Shown here piece after piece: positions 1 through 5,827 of a DNA stretch of 6,817 bases. The position numbers and the translations under genes are program-made. The notes under the pieces are model-generated. The model was not told the origin of the DNA. It was given only the letters and a program-made list of their open reading frames with translations, and did no database searches. Each line of letters opens with the position of its first letter. Within the stretch, counting starts at the first letter, position 1. The stretch spans positions 1-6,817 of the forward strand of contig CAISDR010000484.1 of NCBI GenBank assembly GCA_903884125.1, in the 5' to 3' direction. This DNA is from an uncultured bacterium. Lineage in GTDB: Bacteria; Pseudomonadota; Alphaproteobacteria; CAISDR01.

Positions 1-1
1 C

Positions 2-1054
2 AATGATCTTCAGCGCCATGATTGGTGCCTTGACCTTGATCATGGCGATTTCCGTGCGCGCAACCTTGTTACCCGCCACATCCATCATCCATGCCGCTTT
101 CAGTGTCAGAAGACGCGCGCATTCAATATCGATCCGCGCATCGGCAATGCGTTCTTCCCAAACGGAATGTTCCGCCAGACGCTTGCCGAATGCGGTGCGG
201 GTCATCAGACGCTTGCACATCATCTCAAGCGCACGTTCGGCAACACCGATGGTGCGCATGCAGTGATGGATACGCCCCGGCCCCAGACGCCCCTGGGCGA
301 TTTCGAACCCGCGTCCTTCACCCAGCAGCAGATTTTCTGCTGGCACGCGCACGTCATTCAATACAACTTCGCCATGACCATGCGGTGCATCGTCAAAGCC
401 AAAGACCGGCAGCATGCGTTCAATGGTGATCCCCGGCGCATCGGCAGGAACCAGTATCTGGGACTGCTGGCGATAGGTGTCGGCATTGGGGTCTGTCTTC
501 CCCATCAGGATATAGACCTGACAGCGCGGATCACCCACACCCGATGACCACCACTTGCGGCCATTGATCACATAATGATCACCATCGCGGCGGATATCGG
601 TCTGGATGTTGGTTGCATCAGAAGATGCGACCGCCGGTTCAGTCATCAGAAAGGCCGAGCGGATTTGACCGGCCAGCAACGGCTTCAGCCAGCGTTCCTT
701 ATGATCGGCATTACCGTAACGTTCGATCACTTCCATATTACCGGTATCTGGTGCCGCACAGTTGAAAACTTCGGACGCAAAACCGACCCGGCCCATGATT
801 TCGCACAAGGGGGCATACTCAAGATTGGTCAGACCCGCGCCGCGATCGCTTTCAGGCAGGAACAGGTTCCAAAGGCCTGCGGCCCGGGCTTTGACTTTCA
901 GGTCTTCGATGATCTGGGGAACCTGCCAGCGGTTGGTGCCAAAGTCCTTCATCTGCTGGTGATAGATCGCCTCGGCCGGATAGACATGGGCGTCCATAAA
1001 CGCGTTGAGCCGCGCGATCAGATCTTTGGTTTTGTCACTATAAGCGAATTCCAT
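2..1054 (-). CDS. Acyl-CoA dehydrogenase, ACAD10/11-like (3' end beyond the window)
   Basis: This is a flavin-dependent acyl-CoA dehydrogenase, expected to oxidise an acyl-CoA to the trans-2-enoyl-CoA and pass electrons to ETF in the cytoplasm. I translated the minus strand from the ATG at 1054 and found 351 uninterrupted codons to the window edge. The family has about 400-410 residues, so roughly 60 C-terminal residues are missing. Visible signatures are FLPESDRGAGLTNLEYAPL (residues 65-83), the substrate/FAD-contact stretch FLMTEPAVASSDATN (135-149), NGRKWWSSG (164-172), and GRLGPGRIHHCMR (255-267) followed by an AFGK motif (288-291). These are typical of the ACAD10/11-like bacterial group rather than the short-chain or MCAD groups. 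An AAGGGG ribosome-binding site lies 6 nt upstream of the ATG. tadA lies 39 bp upstream on the same strand with no terminator between, so co-transcription is likely. Chain-length specificity cannot be read from the sequence. Confidence 0.93.
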   Translation of the reverse strand, partial: MEFAYSDKTKDLIARLNAFMDAHVYPAEAIYHQQMKDFGTNRWQVPQIIEDLKVKARAAGLWNLFLPESDRGAGLTNLEYAPLCEIMGRVGFASEVFNCAAPDTGNMEVIERYGNADHKERWLKPLLAGQIRSAFLMTEPAVASSDATNIQTDIRRDGDHYVINGRKWWSSGVGDPRCQVYILMGKTDPNADTYRQQSQILVPADAPGITIERMLPVFGFDDAPHGHGEVVLNDVRVPAENLLLGEGRGFEIAQGRLGPGRIHHCMRTIGVAERALEMMCKRLMTRTAFGKRLAEHSVWEERIADARIDIECARLLTLKAAWMMDVAGNKVARTEIAMIKVKAPIMALKII

Positions 1055-1060
1055 GGTGTT

Positions 1061-1066
1061 CCCCTT
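1061..1066 (-). promoter_or_regulatory. Ribosome-binding site of the acyl-CoA dehydrogenase gene
   Basis: On the minus strand AAGGGG precedes the ATG at 1054 with a 6-nt spacer (AACACC). It supports translation starting at MEFAYSDK, which matches the usual N-terminus of this dehydrogenase group. Confidence 0.7.
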
Positions 1067-1093
1067 TGGTCCAAGTTTTTAAGTGGGCGCACT

Positions 1094-1567
1094 CTAGCGC
1101 CGTGTCGCAAAGAAATCACGCAGAAGGATCGCCGCATCCCCCTCGGCAATGCCGCCATAGACATCCGGGGCATGATGACAGGTGGGCTGACCGAAATAGC
1201 GCGGGCCATGGTCGACCGCCCCGCCCTTCGGGTCATAGGCGGCAAAATAGACACGCCGCAGTCGGGCAAAGGATATGGCACCGGCACACATGGCACAGGG
1301 TTCGAGCGTCACATAAAGGTCGCAGCCCAAAAGCCGCTCATTGCCCAAATTGCCCGCCGCCTGGCGGATCGCCAGTATTTCGGCATGGGCTGTCGGATCA
1401 TGATCCAGAATGACCCGGTTATGGGCCGATGCCAGAGTAGACCCGTCAGGGCCAACGATCACCGCCCCCACCGGCACCTCGCCCAGGCTTTGGGCCTGAC
1501 GGGCCAGATCAAGGGCCAATTCGATTGGGCGCAAGATTTGGGTTGGGGTTTGGGGCGCTTTGGTCAT
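1094..1567 (-). CDS. tadA: tRNA(adenine34) deaminase TadA
   Basis: TadA deaminates adenosine 34 to inosine in the anticodon of tRNA-Arg(ACG), letting one tRNA read several CGN codons; it is normally essential. The 157-residue product carries the zinc-dependent cytidine/deoxycytidylate deaminase fold. GEVPVGAVIV (residues 29-38) leads to the HAE motif (61-63; His zinc ligand, Glu proton shuttle), and PCAMC (90-94) gives the two Cys zinc ligands. The C-terminal LLRDFF plus basic residues is typical of TadA and separates it from guanine or cytosine deaminases. I chose the ATG at 1567. The frame stays open to a TTG at 1591 and a GTG at 1588, but those would put the start inside the divergent synthase gene. 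No convincing Shine-Dalgarno precedes the ATG, so the start is somewhat uncertain. The N-terminal TKAPQTPTQ stretch is encoded by a C-rich run that is G-rich on the plus strand. Confidence 0.95.
   Translation of the reverse strand: MTKAPQTPTQILRPIELALDLARQAQSLGEVPVGAVIVGPDGSTLASAHNRVILDHDPTAHAEILAIRQAAGNLGNERLLGCDLYVTLEPCAMCAGAISFARLRRVYFAAYDPKGGAVDHGPRYFGQPTCHHAPDVYGGIAEGDAAILLRDFFATRR
1527..1555 (+). other. G-rich tract with four G-runs (possible G-quadruplex)
   Basis: The plus strand has G-runs at 1527-1529, 1540-1542, 1545-1548 and 1552-1555, separated by loops of 10, 2 and 3 nt. The tract ends 23 nt before the synthase start codon and lies inside the 5' coding part of tadA on the other strand. 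The G-runs are visible; folding into a quadruplex and any role in expression are inference. The Pro/Gln codons of TadA in this stretch could explain the bias by themselves. Confidence 0.35.
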
Positions 1568-1578
1568 AGTAAGGGGCC

Positions 1579-2490
1579 ATGAAACCACCAAGCCCCGATC
1601 CCGCCAATAAAAAAGACGCGAGAAAGCCTAAACGGGCTTTTGAGACCGTCCGAAAACCCAGCACCAAGGCTGCGCCAGCGCCCAAGCTTGAAACATCGGG
1701 CGATGGTGATCGCATTGCCAAGGTGCTGGCGCGGGCGGGCATTGCCTCGCGCCGGGATGCCGAACGCATGATCGAAGACGGTCGGGTGCGGATGGATGGG
1801 GTCATTCTGACCACGCCCGCGATAAAGGTTAAGCCCGGTGCCCAGATACTGGTGGATGGCAAACCGGTAGGCAAACCCGAACCTGCCCGACTTTGGCGCT
1901 ATCACAAGCCAAGGGGGCTGGTGACTAGTCACAAAGATGAACTGGGGCGGCCAACTGTGTTCCAGCACCTGCCACCTCATCTGCCGCGTGTGGTATCCAT
2001 CGGGCGGCTGGATATCAATTCCGAAGGGCTGCTATTGCTGACCAATGATGGCGAACTGGCGCGGCGCATGGAACTGCCATCAACCGCATGGCTCAGAAAA
2101 TATCGCGTGCGGGTCTATGGCAGGCCCGAGCCTGCCATATTGGCTGATCTGGCCAATGGCATCACGATTGACGGGGTAGCCTACGGGGCGATTGATGCTG
2201 TGATTGACAATGTGCGCGGCGATAATGCCTGGCTAACCATGGGCCTGCGTGAAGGCAAGAACCGCGAAATCAAACGGGTGATGGAGGCTTTGGGATTACA
2301 GGTCAACCGATTGATCCGGATTGCCTATGGTCCGTTTGCCCTGGGCAACCTGGCCGAAGAAGCGGTGGACCCGGTGCCGCCGAAACTGGTATCAGAGCTT
2401 TTCGGGCCGCGCCCGATGCTGGAGCAGCCAAAGCCGGAAGCCGCGCAAAAGCGACCCGTGCTTAATCACCCGTCAAAGAAAAGCCGCTAA
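1579..2490 (+). CDS. rluB: rRNA pseudouridine synthase, RsuA/RluB family
   Basis: This enzyme isomerises a uridine to pseudouridine in rRNA; RluB of E. coli acts on U2605 of 23S rRNA. The 303-residue protein has a basic, Lys/Pro-rich leader (1-40) and an S4 RNA-binding domain (about 43-95; RIAKVLARAGIASRRDAERM). The catalytic domain follows, containing the family hallmark SIGRLDINSEGLLLLTNDG (140-158), whose Asp145 is the expected nucleophile. GLREGKNREIKRV (222-234) is the second conserved block. A charged, disordered tail (about 270-303) resembles the tails of RluB-type enzymes. The start at 1579 has AAGGGG right before it (spacer only 2 nt). The family assignment is secure. Choosing RluB over RluE, RluF or RsuA is inference from the S4 domain, length and tail. 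The gene is divergent from tadA (11 bp between starts) and its TAA overlaps the stop of the convergent downstream gene. Confidence 0.9.
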   Translation: MKPPSPDPANKKDARKPKRAFETVRKPSTKAAPAPKLETSGDGDRIAKVLARAGIASRRDAERMIEDGRVRMDGVILTTPAIKVKPGAQILVDGKPVGKPEPARLWRYHKPRGLVTSHKDELGRPTVFQHLPPHLPRVVSIGRLDINSEGLLLLTNDGELARRMELPSTAWLRKYRVRVYGRPEPAILADLANGITIDGVAYGAIDAVIDNVRGDNAWLTMGLREGKNREIKRVMEALGLQVNRLIRIAYGPFALGNLAEEAVDPVPPKLVSELFGPRPMLEQPKPEAAQKRPVLNHPSKKSR

Positions 2491-3146
2491 CTGGCCTTTG
2501 CGGGTTTGCCCGCGACTGGCAATGCTTCGGTCAAGGCCTGTGCCCAGCGCCGCATGCACTGTTCGGTATCACCCCAGAAAAACGCCAGATTGAAATTATC
2601 GCGGAAGTTTTCACCTTCGCGGCGATCGGCCAATACCATCAAAAGCGCGCCGGTCTTGCCGTCACGGACATTGATCTGCATGCCTGCCGATCCAACCCCA
2701 AAGATCAGTGCATTCATCAAGCCCATTTCACGCATATCATAGGGGGTGCGGTTTGGCCGGGCGGTGAGCATTTTAGCCTCGATCACCAGCGTTGCCGGAT
2801 CGGTGGCATTTTCTGTCAGTCTGGCTATTTCGCCAAAGCGGTCTTTGGTGATCTCAGCCCAGCGCCGGGCAAGATAGTCGCGATTATAGGGCGTAATCTT
2901 GGCAACATCATCGTCACGGCGCTTGTCGGAACCTTCGGCCCAGGCAAGTGGTGCCACAGAAATCTGTGTGTAACGGCTGAAATCCACGCCCTGTTTGGCA
3001 TAGACTTCGCGAAAACCGGACAAGTCAGCTTTTGACAGGCCGGTAACCTGGGCTGGTTCCAGCAGGTCATGAGCTAAGGCTGAAAGCGTAATACCCGACA
3101 GGGCCAACGCTGTGGCGGTCACAAGTGCAAAGCCAGTTCGGCGCAT
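2487..3146 (-). CDS. Exported protein, DUF3313-like, function unknown
   Basis: I do not recognise a defined function. The 219-residue product starts with a clear signal peptide: MRRTG, a hydrophobic core (about 6-20) and a signal peptidase I site after SALA (residue 25). No lipobox Cys is present, so a soluble periplasmic protein is expected rather than a lipoprotein. DFSRYTQISVAPLAW (55-69) and MQINVRDGKTGALLMVLAD (156-174) resemble the conserved blocks of DUF3313 proteins, mostly envelope lipoproteins of unknown role. That match is from memory of the family pattern and is moderate. The start is set by a perfect AAGGAGGT five bases upstream of the ATG; the in-frame TTG at 3161 lies upstream of that site and is unlikely. 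The gene follows the large repeat protein on the same strand after 106 bp and may serve the same envelope process. Its TAG overlaps the TAA of the convergent pseudouridine synthase. Confidence 0.8.
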   Translation of the reverse strand: MRRTGFALVTATALALSGITLSALAHDLLEPAQVTGLSKADLSGFREVYAKQGVDFSRYTQISVAPLAWAEGSDKRRDDDVAKITPYNRDYLARRWAEITKDRFGEIARLTENATDPATLVIEAKMLTARPNRTPYDMREMGLMNALIFGVGSAGMQINVRDGKTGALLMVLADRREGENFRDNFNLAFFWGDTEQCMRRWAQALTEALPVAGKPAKAS

Positions 3147-3150
3147 AGCT

Positions 3151-3158
3151 ACCTCCTT
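3151..3158 (-). promoter_or_regulatory. Strong ribosome-binding site deciding the start at 3146
   Basis: On the minus strand AAGGAGGT is a perfect match to the anti-Shine-Dalgarno sequence, four bases before the ATG at 3146 counted from its final T. It rules out the longer reading from the TTG at 3161 and suggests efficient translation of the exported protein. Confidence 0.85.
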
Positions 3159-3173
3159 CAAAACCCTGCCTTC

Positions 3174-3201
3174 AATATGGGGCTGGTGGGGGCGATTTCA
3201 A
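3174..3201 (-). promoter_or_regulatory. Candidate sigma-70-type promoter for the exported protein
   Basis: The minus strand has TTGAAA at 3201-3196 (5 of 6 to the -35 consensus), a 16-bp spacer, and CATATT at 3179-3174 (4 of 6 to the -10 consensus). Transcription would begin about 20 bases before the start codon. If real, the exported protein can be expressed apart from the repeat protein upstream. The match is weak enough to be chance. Confidence 0.3.
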
Positions 3202-3215
3202 AGTGGGCTTTTCAA

Positions 3216-3246
3216 TCAAACGTACAGAGGTCACAAATCCGTTTGA
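3216..3246. repeat. Inverted repeat after the repeat-protein gene
   Basis: Perfect 7-bp arms TCAAACG (3216-3222) and CGTTTGA (3240-3246) flank a 17-nt loop, beginning 6 bp past the stop codon of the repeat protein. No U-tract follows, so it is not a canonical intrinsic terminator. It could be a weak mRNA 3'-end hairpin or a regulator site for the gene at 3146. Confidence 0.35.
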
Positions 3247-3252
3247 ACCCAA

Positions 3253-3552
3253 TCAACCCAGCTTGCCCGCGGCTGTATAGGCCAATACCCCATAGGCCCC
3301 GTTGTTTTGGGCGCTGTTGGTGGCAATGCGCGACCCGATGCCGGAATTTGCTTCGGCCAGAACCTCGATCAGGCTGGGGGCACCGGCAGCCCGCGCGCCA
3401 ATGGCCAGAAGCCCGCCCGTGGCAACCGAATTGTAGAGATTGGCAATGCCGACCTGATTGCCACCATCGAGACTATACGTGCCGGAAACCGCCTGCGCGC
3501 CGATTGAATTATTAGCCTGCGCATAGCTGAGTGCCGGGTCCGCGAGTTGTCC
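3253..3552 (-). repeat. Degenerate sixth module / C-terminal cap (residues 726-824)
   Basis: About 99 residues remain. VGIANLYNSVATGGLLAIG aligns by eye with the YRVA.LF...SYNVAIR segment of the full units, and the terminal AYGVLAYTAAGKLG aligns with YGLIAFTASI of module 2. The LDG and FTADEFNRL motifs are absent between them. The protein therefore ends within the core of a sixth helical block, suggesting a specialised cap or export end rather than a random truncation. Confidence 0.55.
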
Positions 3553-5727
3553 GGTCACAGACAGTTGCGGTCGACTAGAGGCGTTGGAACCGCGCAGCAG
3601 ATTGGCGGTAAAACCGACCATTAAGAATGGATCGCCAGCATAAGACGCAGCGCCTGCGTTCAGCGACGTGGTGGAGGCCGTCGTGGCAGTAATCTGTAAT
3701 GCCTGCGATGACCTTGTGCCATCACCTAAAGCCACGACCAGATCGGAATCGGTAGCGCCTGCCTTGAACACCAGACGATTGAATTCATCAGCCGTAAAAT
3801 TGTTTTTGGTCGTTGAATCGACGGTGGCACCATCAAGCGTCAATGTTCCCCCGCCACGAATGGCGACGTTATAGCTGGTGATATCCGAAGTCCCCTTGGT
3901 CGGCGTGTACAAGGACGCAACGCGATAGATCGCGTTTTGCTGGGCATTGAAATTGCCAACCGTGGACAGGCTGGGTGCACCGGCTGAGCCTGAAATGTTC
4001 TGCAAGGTGGCCGAATAACCAATCAGGCTGAAATAGTCCTGACCATAAAGGGCGGTTGCCGCATTGGTCGACCGCGTCCCGATATCGGCGGAGATCTGTA
4101 CCGCTTGTGACGACGTACCCGTGCCAAGAGCTGCCACGACCAGATCAGCCTTGCCGCTGCCGGGCGTGAAAACCAGTCGGTTGAATTCGTCAGCGGTAAA
4201 CGATGTCTGTGCATTGGGGTCGATGGTATTGCCATCCAGCGACAGGCTACCCGTACCGCGCGCTGCAACAGAATAACTTGATATGGTCGAGCCTTGAGCC
4301 TTGAACAGATTGGCCACGCGATAGCTGTCTGTGGCCGAGCCAGTGAAATTACCAACCGAGGTCAGGGTCGGCGCGCCCGAACTGGTACCGGTGGAATTGA
4401 GCAGGTTCGCCGTGAATGCAATCAGCGAATAGGGGTCGGTATTATATTTCGCTGCCAGCGCATTGAACGATGTGTCGCTTCCCGTGCCAGCCGTGATTTC
4501 AACCGCCGCCGATGATGTCGTCCCGCTTTGTGCGGCCACCACCAGTTTACTGTCGGACCCGCCAGCAGTGAATTTCAGTCGCGCAAATTCATCGGCGGTG
4601 AAACTGGTTGTGGTCGTGGAATCGATTGCGTTTCCATCCAGGCTAAGGGTGCCCCCACCCTTTACCGCCACCAGATAGGAATCGATTGATCCGCCTGATC
4701 CGGCCTTTCCGCTAAACAGGGAAGCGACGCGATAACTTTCACCACTCTGGGCCTGAAAATCGCCAACGGTTTTGACGCTTGGTGACACCCCCGCCGTCTT
4801 GGATTGCGAGATCGAGGCGGTGAATGCGATCAGGCCATATTCACCGGCTGCATAGCGCGCGGCCTCGGCATTGATGGTGCGGTCAAAATCGCTTGTGCCA
4901 ACCGATGCGCTAAAGCCCACCGCCGGTGCGCCGATCCCGTTGCTGCCCGTGGCCGAGACAATAAAATCACTGGCTGTTGATCCGGCGCGAAATTGCAGTC
5001 GAGAGAATTCATCCGCCGTAAAAGATGTTTTCGTGTTTGGATCAACATCTGCACCATCAAGAACCAGCGCACCGCCACCGCGCACACCCAGATTGTAAGA
5101 TGTGATGGTGGACCCGGAAGCCGGTGCCACATTGATCAGGGTGGCCACACGGTATAGATCGCCGCTCACCGCCGTAAAATTACCCGCGGCGGAAATTGTC
5201 GGTTGTTGAGCGGTGGTTGAACCAGCGGTCAGATTGGCCCCGAAGGCAAGCAGGGCCAGCGGATCAGAGCTGTAGAGGGCTGGTAGCGCATCCAGCGAAC
5301 GCGTGGCGCCCGTCTTGGCCGTGATCTGAAATGCATCGGATGCCGTTGAGCCATTCTGCACCACAACCGCGATATCGGAATCCGTTGCACCTGCATTGAA
5401 TGACAGGCGGTTGAACTCGTCAGATGTAAACGTGGTCTTGGTTGTGGGATCAACAGCCACACCATCAAGCTGCAGTGTTCCGCCACCACGGGCAACTACG
5501 GTAAAGGTATCACTGGCTCCGGAATCCTGCGTTTTGAACAGGGCGGCCACGCGATAGTTGTCGCCGGATTGGGCGGTGAATGTCCGGATGGCGCGGGGGT
5601 AATTTACGTCCACATTCACCGCTGAGACATCAGCAACTGTGGACGGTGTTGGTCCTGAGGGCAGGCTTGCTGGCGTTGTCAGCAGGCCGGGGGCGTAACC
5701 ACTGAAAGATATTGGATTTACGGTCAT
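3253..5727 (-). CDS. Large tandem-repeat protein, probably secreted or surface-located, family not recognised
   Basis: I cannot assign this 824-residue protein to a named family. After a 48-residue lead (MTVNPISFSGYAPGLL, then Pro/Ser/Thr-rich) it consists of five modules of 132-140 residues (49-182, 183-322, 323-459, 460-591, 592-725) and a degenerate sixth (726-824). Each full module has a beta-rich block with YRVA.LF, RGGG.L.LDG and FTADEFNRL.F.AG, then a probably helical block with Y..DP..L.AFTANL. The protein lacks Cys, Trp and His, has more acidic than basic residues (mostly Asp), and is rich in Ser, Thr, Gly and Ala, as is common for type I-secreted and surface proteins. There is no Sec signal peptide, transmembrane segment or GGxGxDxxx calcium repeat. 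The ATG at 5727 is supported by GAGGT four bases upstream; a TTG at 5745 would add six residues but lies upstream of that site. Adhesion or a structural surface role is inference. An alternative is a flagellar or other filament-associated protein. Confidence 0.85.
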   Translation of the reverse strand: MTVNPISFSGYAPGLLTTPASLPSGPTPSTVADVSAVNVDVNYPRAIRTFTAQSGDNYRVAALFKTQDSGASDTFTVVARGGGTLQLDGVAVDPTTKTTFTSDEFNRLSFNAGATDSDIAVVVQNGSTASDAFQITAKTGATRSLDALPALYSSDPLALLAFGANLTAGSTTAQQPTISAAGNFTAVSGDLYRVATLINVAPASGSTITSYNLGVRGGGALVLDGADVDPNTKTSFTADEFSRLQFRAGSTASDFIVSATGSNGIGAPAVGFSASVGTSDFDRTINAEAARYAAGEYGLIAFTASISQSKTAGVSPSVKTVGDFQAQSGESYRVASLFSGKAGSGGSIDSYLVAVKGGGTLSLDGNAIDSTTTTSFTADEFARLKFTAGGSDSKLVVAAQSGTTSSAAVEITAGTGSDTSFNALAAKYNTDPYSLIAFTANLLNSTGTSSGAPTLTSVGNFTGSATDSYRVANLFKAQGSTISSYSVAARGTGSLSLDGNTIDPNAQTSFTADEFNRLVFTPGSGKADLVVAALGTGTSSQAVQISADIGTRSTNAATALYGQDYFSLIGYSATLQNISGSAGAPSLSTVGNFNAQQNAIYRVASLYTPTKGTSDITSYNVAIRGGGTLTLDGATVDSTTKNNFTADEFNRLVFKAGATDSDLVVALGDGTRSSQALQITATTASTTSLNAGAASYAGDPFLMVGFTANLLRGSNASSRPQLSVTGQLADPALSYAQANNSIGAQAVSGTYSLDGGNQVGIANLYNSVATGGLLAIGARAAGAPSLIEVLAEANSGIGSRIATNSAQNNGAYGVLAYTAAGKLG
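3553..3954 (-). repeat. Repeat module 5 (residues 592-725)
   Basis: This 134-residue unit opens with NFNAQQNAIYRVASLY. It has IRGGGTLTLDG and FTADEFNRLVF (644-654), then KAGATDSDLVVALGDGT, and ends with SYAGDPFLMVGFTANLL. It is close to the consensus in the DEF region. Confidence 0.85.
3955..4350 (-). repeat. Repeat module 4 (residues 460-591)
   Basis: This 132-residue unit opens with NFTGSATDSYRVANLF. The RGGG motif is RGTG here, and FTADEFNRLVF is at 510-520. The helical block is the most divergent full copy (LYGQDYFSLIGYSATL). Confidence 0.85.
4351..4761 (-). repeat. Repeat module 3 (residues 323-459)
   Basis: This 137-residue unit opens with DFQAQSGESYRVASLF. It has a Gly/Ser-rich insertion before SYLVAVKGGGTLSLDG, then FTADEFARL (376-384), and ends with KYNTDPYSLIAFTANLL. 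It is close to the consensus. Confidence 0.85.
4762..5181 (-). repeat. Repeat module 2 (residues 183-322)
   Basis: This 140-residue unit is the longest. It opens with NFTAVSGDLYRVATLI and carries VRGGGALVLDG and FTADEFSRL (236-244). The stretch after the DEF motif is divergent (SATGSNGIGAPAVGFSASVG). The helical block reads RYAAGEYGLIAFTASI, so the usual DP is replaced. Confidence 0.85.
5182..5583 (-). repeat. Repeat module 1 of the large protein (residues 49-182)
   Basis: The 134-residue unit opens with TFTAQSGDNYRVAALF. It keeps ARGGGTLQLDG and has FTSDEFNRL at 100-108, the only copy with Ser in place of Ala in FTADEF. It closes with the block LYSSDPLALLAFGANL. Confidence 0.85.
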
Positions 5728-5731
5728 TTTG

Positions 5732-5736
5732 ACCTC
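5732..5736 (-). promoter_or_regulatory. Ribosome-binding site of the repeat-protein gene
   Basis: On the minus strand GAGGT is followed by CAAA and the ATG at 5727. It favours that ATG over the in-frame TTG at 5745, which lies upstream of the site. Confidence 0.6.
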
Positions 5737-5798
5737 GTTCCCCAATTAAGCGTTTTCGGAAAAATCGGCGTTTTGCCAAATTCCCAAGGTACCGGGAC

Positions 5799-5827
5799 AA
5801 AAACACGTGCCCCATTTCGGGCACCTG
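5799..5827 (-). terminator. Rho-independent terminator after the flippase-like gene
   Basis: Read on the minus strand, CAGGTGCCC (5827-5819), loop GAAATG, and GGGCACGTG (5812-5804) form a nine-position stem with one G-G mismatch. The inner six pairs are perfect and the run TTTTT (5803-5799) follows directly. It sits 63 bp past the stop of the membrane protein at 5891 and 71 bp before the start of the repeat protein, so it should separate the two transcripts, or act as an attenuator if the leader starts upstream. Confidence 0.7.

Noticed and set aside
1543..1570. Promoter for the synthase (TTGGGG, 16 bp, CATAGT)
   Set aside because: The -35 matches only 3 of 6, and the start would fall almost on the ATG; too weak to list as a feature.
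575..1582. Long plus-strand open frame of 335 codons
   Set aside because: It lies antisense to the well-supported acyl-CoA dehydrogenase and tadA, has no recognisable motif, and is explained by codon bias of the opposite strand.
1564..1980. Minus-strand open frames antisense to the pseudouridine synthase (also 1509-1874)
   Set aside because: They are shadows of a gene with clear S4 and GRLD motifs; they share no family features and lack ribosome-binding sites.
3668..5098. Series of similar plus-strand open frames (3668-3874, 4064-4276, 4463-4678, 4871-5098)
   Set aside because: They recur at the period of the repeat modules and resemble each other only because they are antisense to them.
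3253..5727. CRISPR array or short DNA repeats suggested by the periodic region
   Set aside because: The period is about 400 bp, the repeats are protein-level and diverged in DNA, and there are no short identical repeats with unique spacers.
3253..5727. Classical RTX calcium-binding protein
   Set aside because: No GGxGxDxxx nonapeptide series is present anywhere in the protein.
5728..5798. Promoter directly before the repeat-protein gene (TTGGCA with CTTAAT)
   Set aside because: The spacer is 23 bp, too long for a sigma-70 promoter, and no good alternative -10 lies at 16-18 bp. The promoter of this gene remains unlocated.
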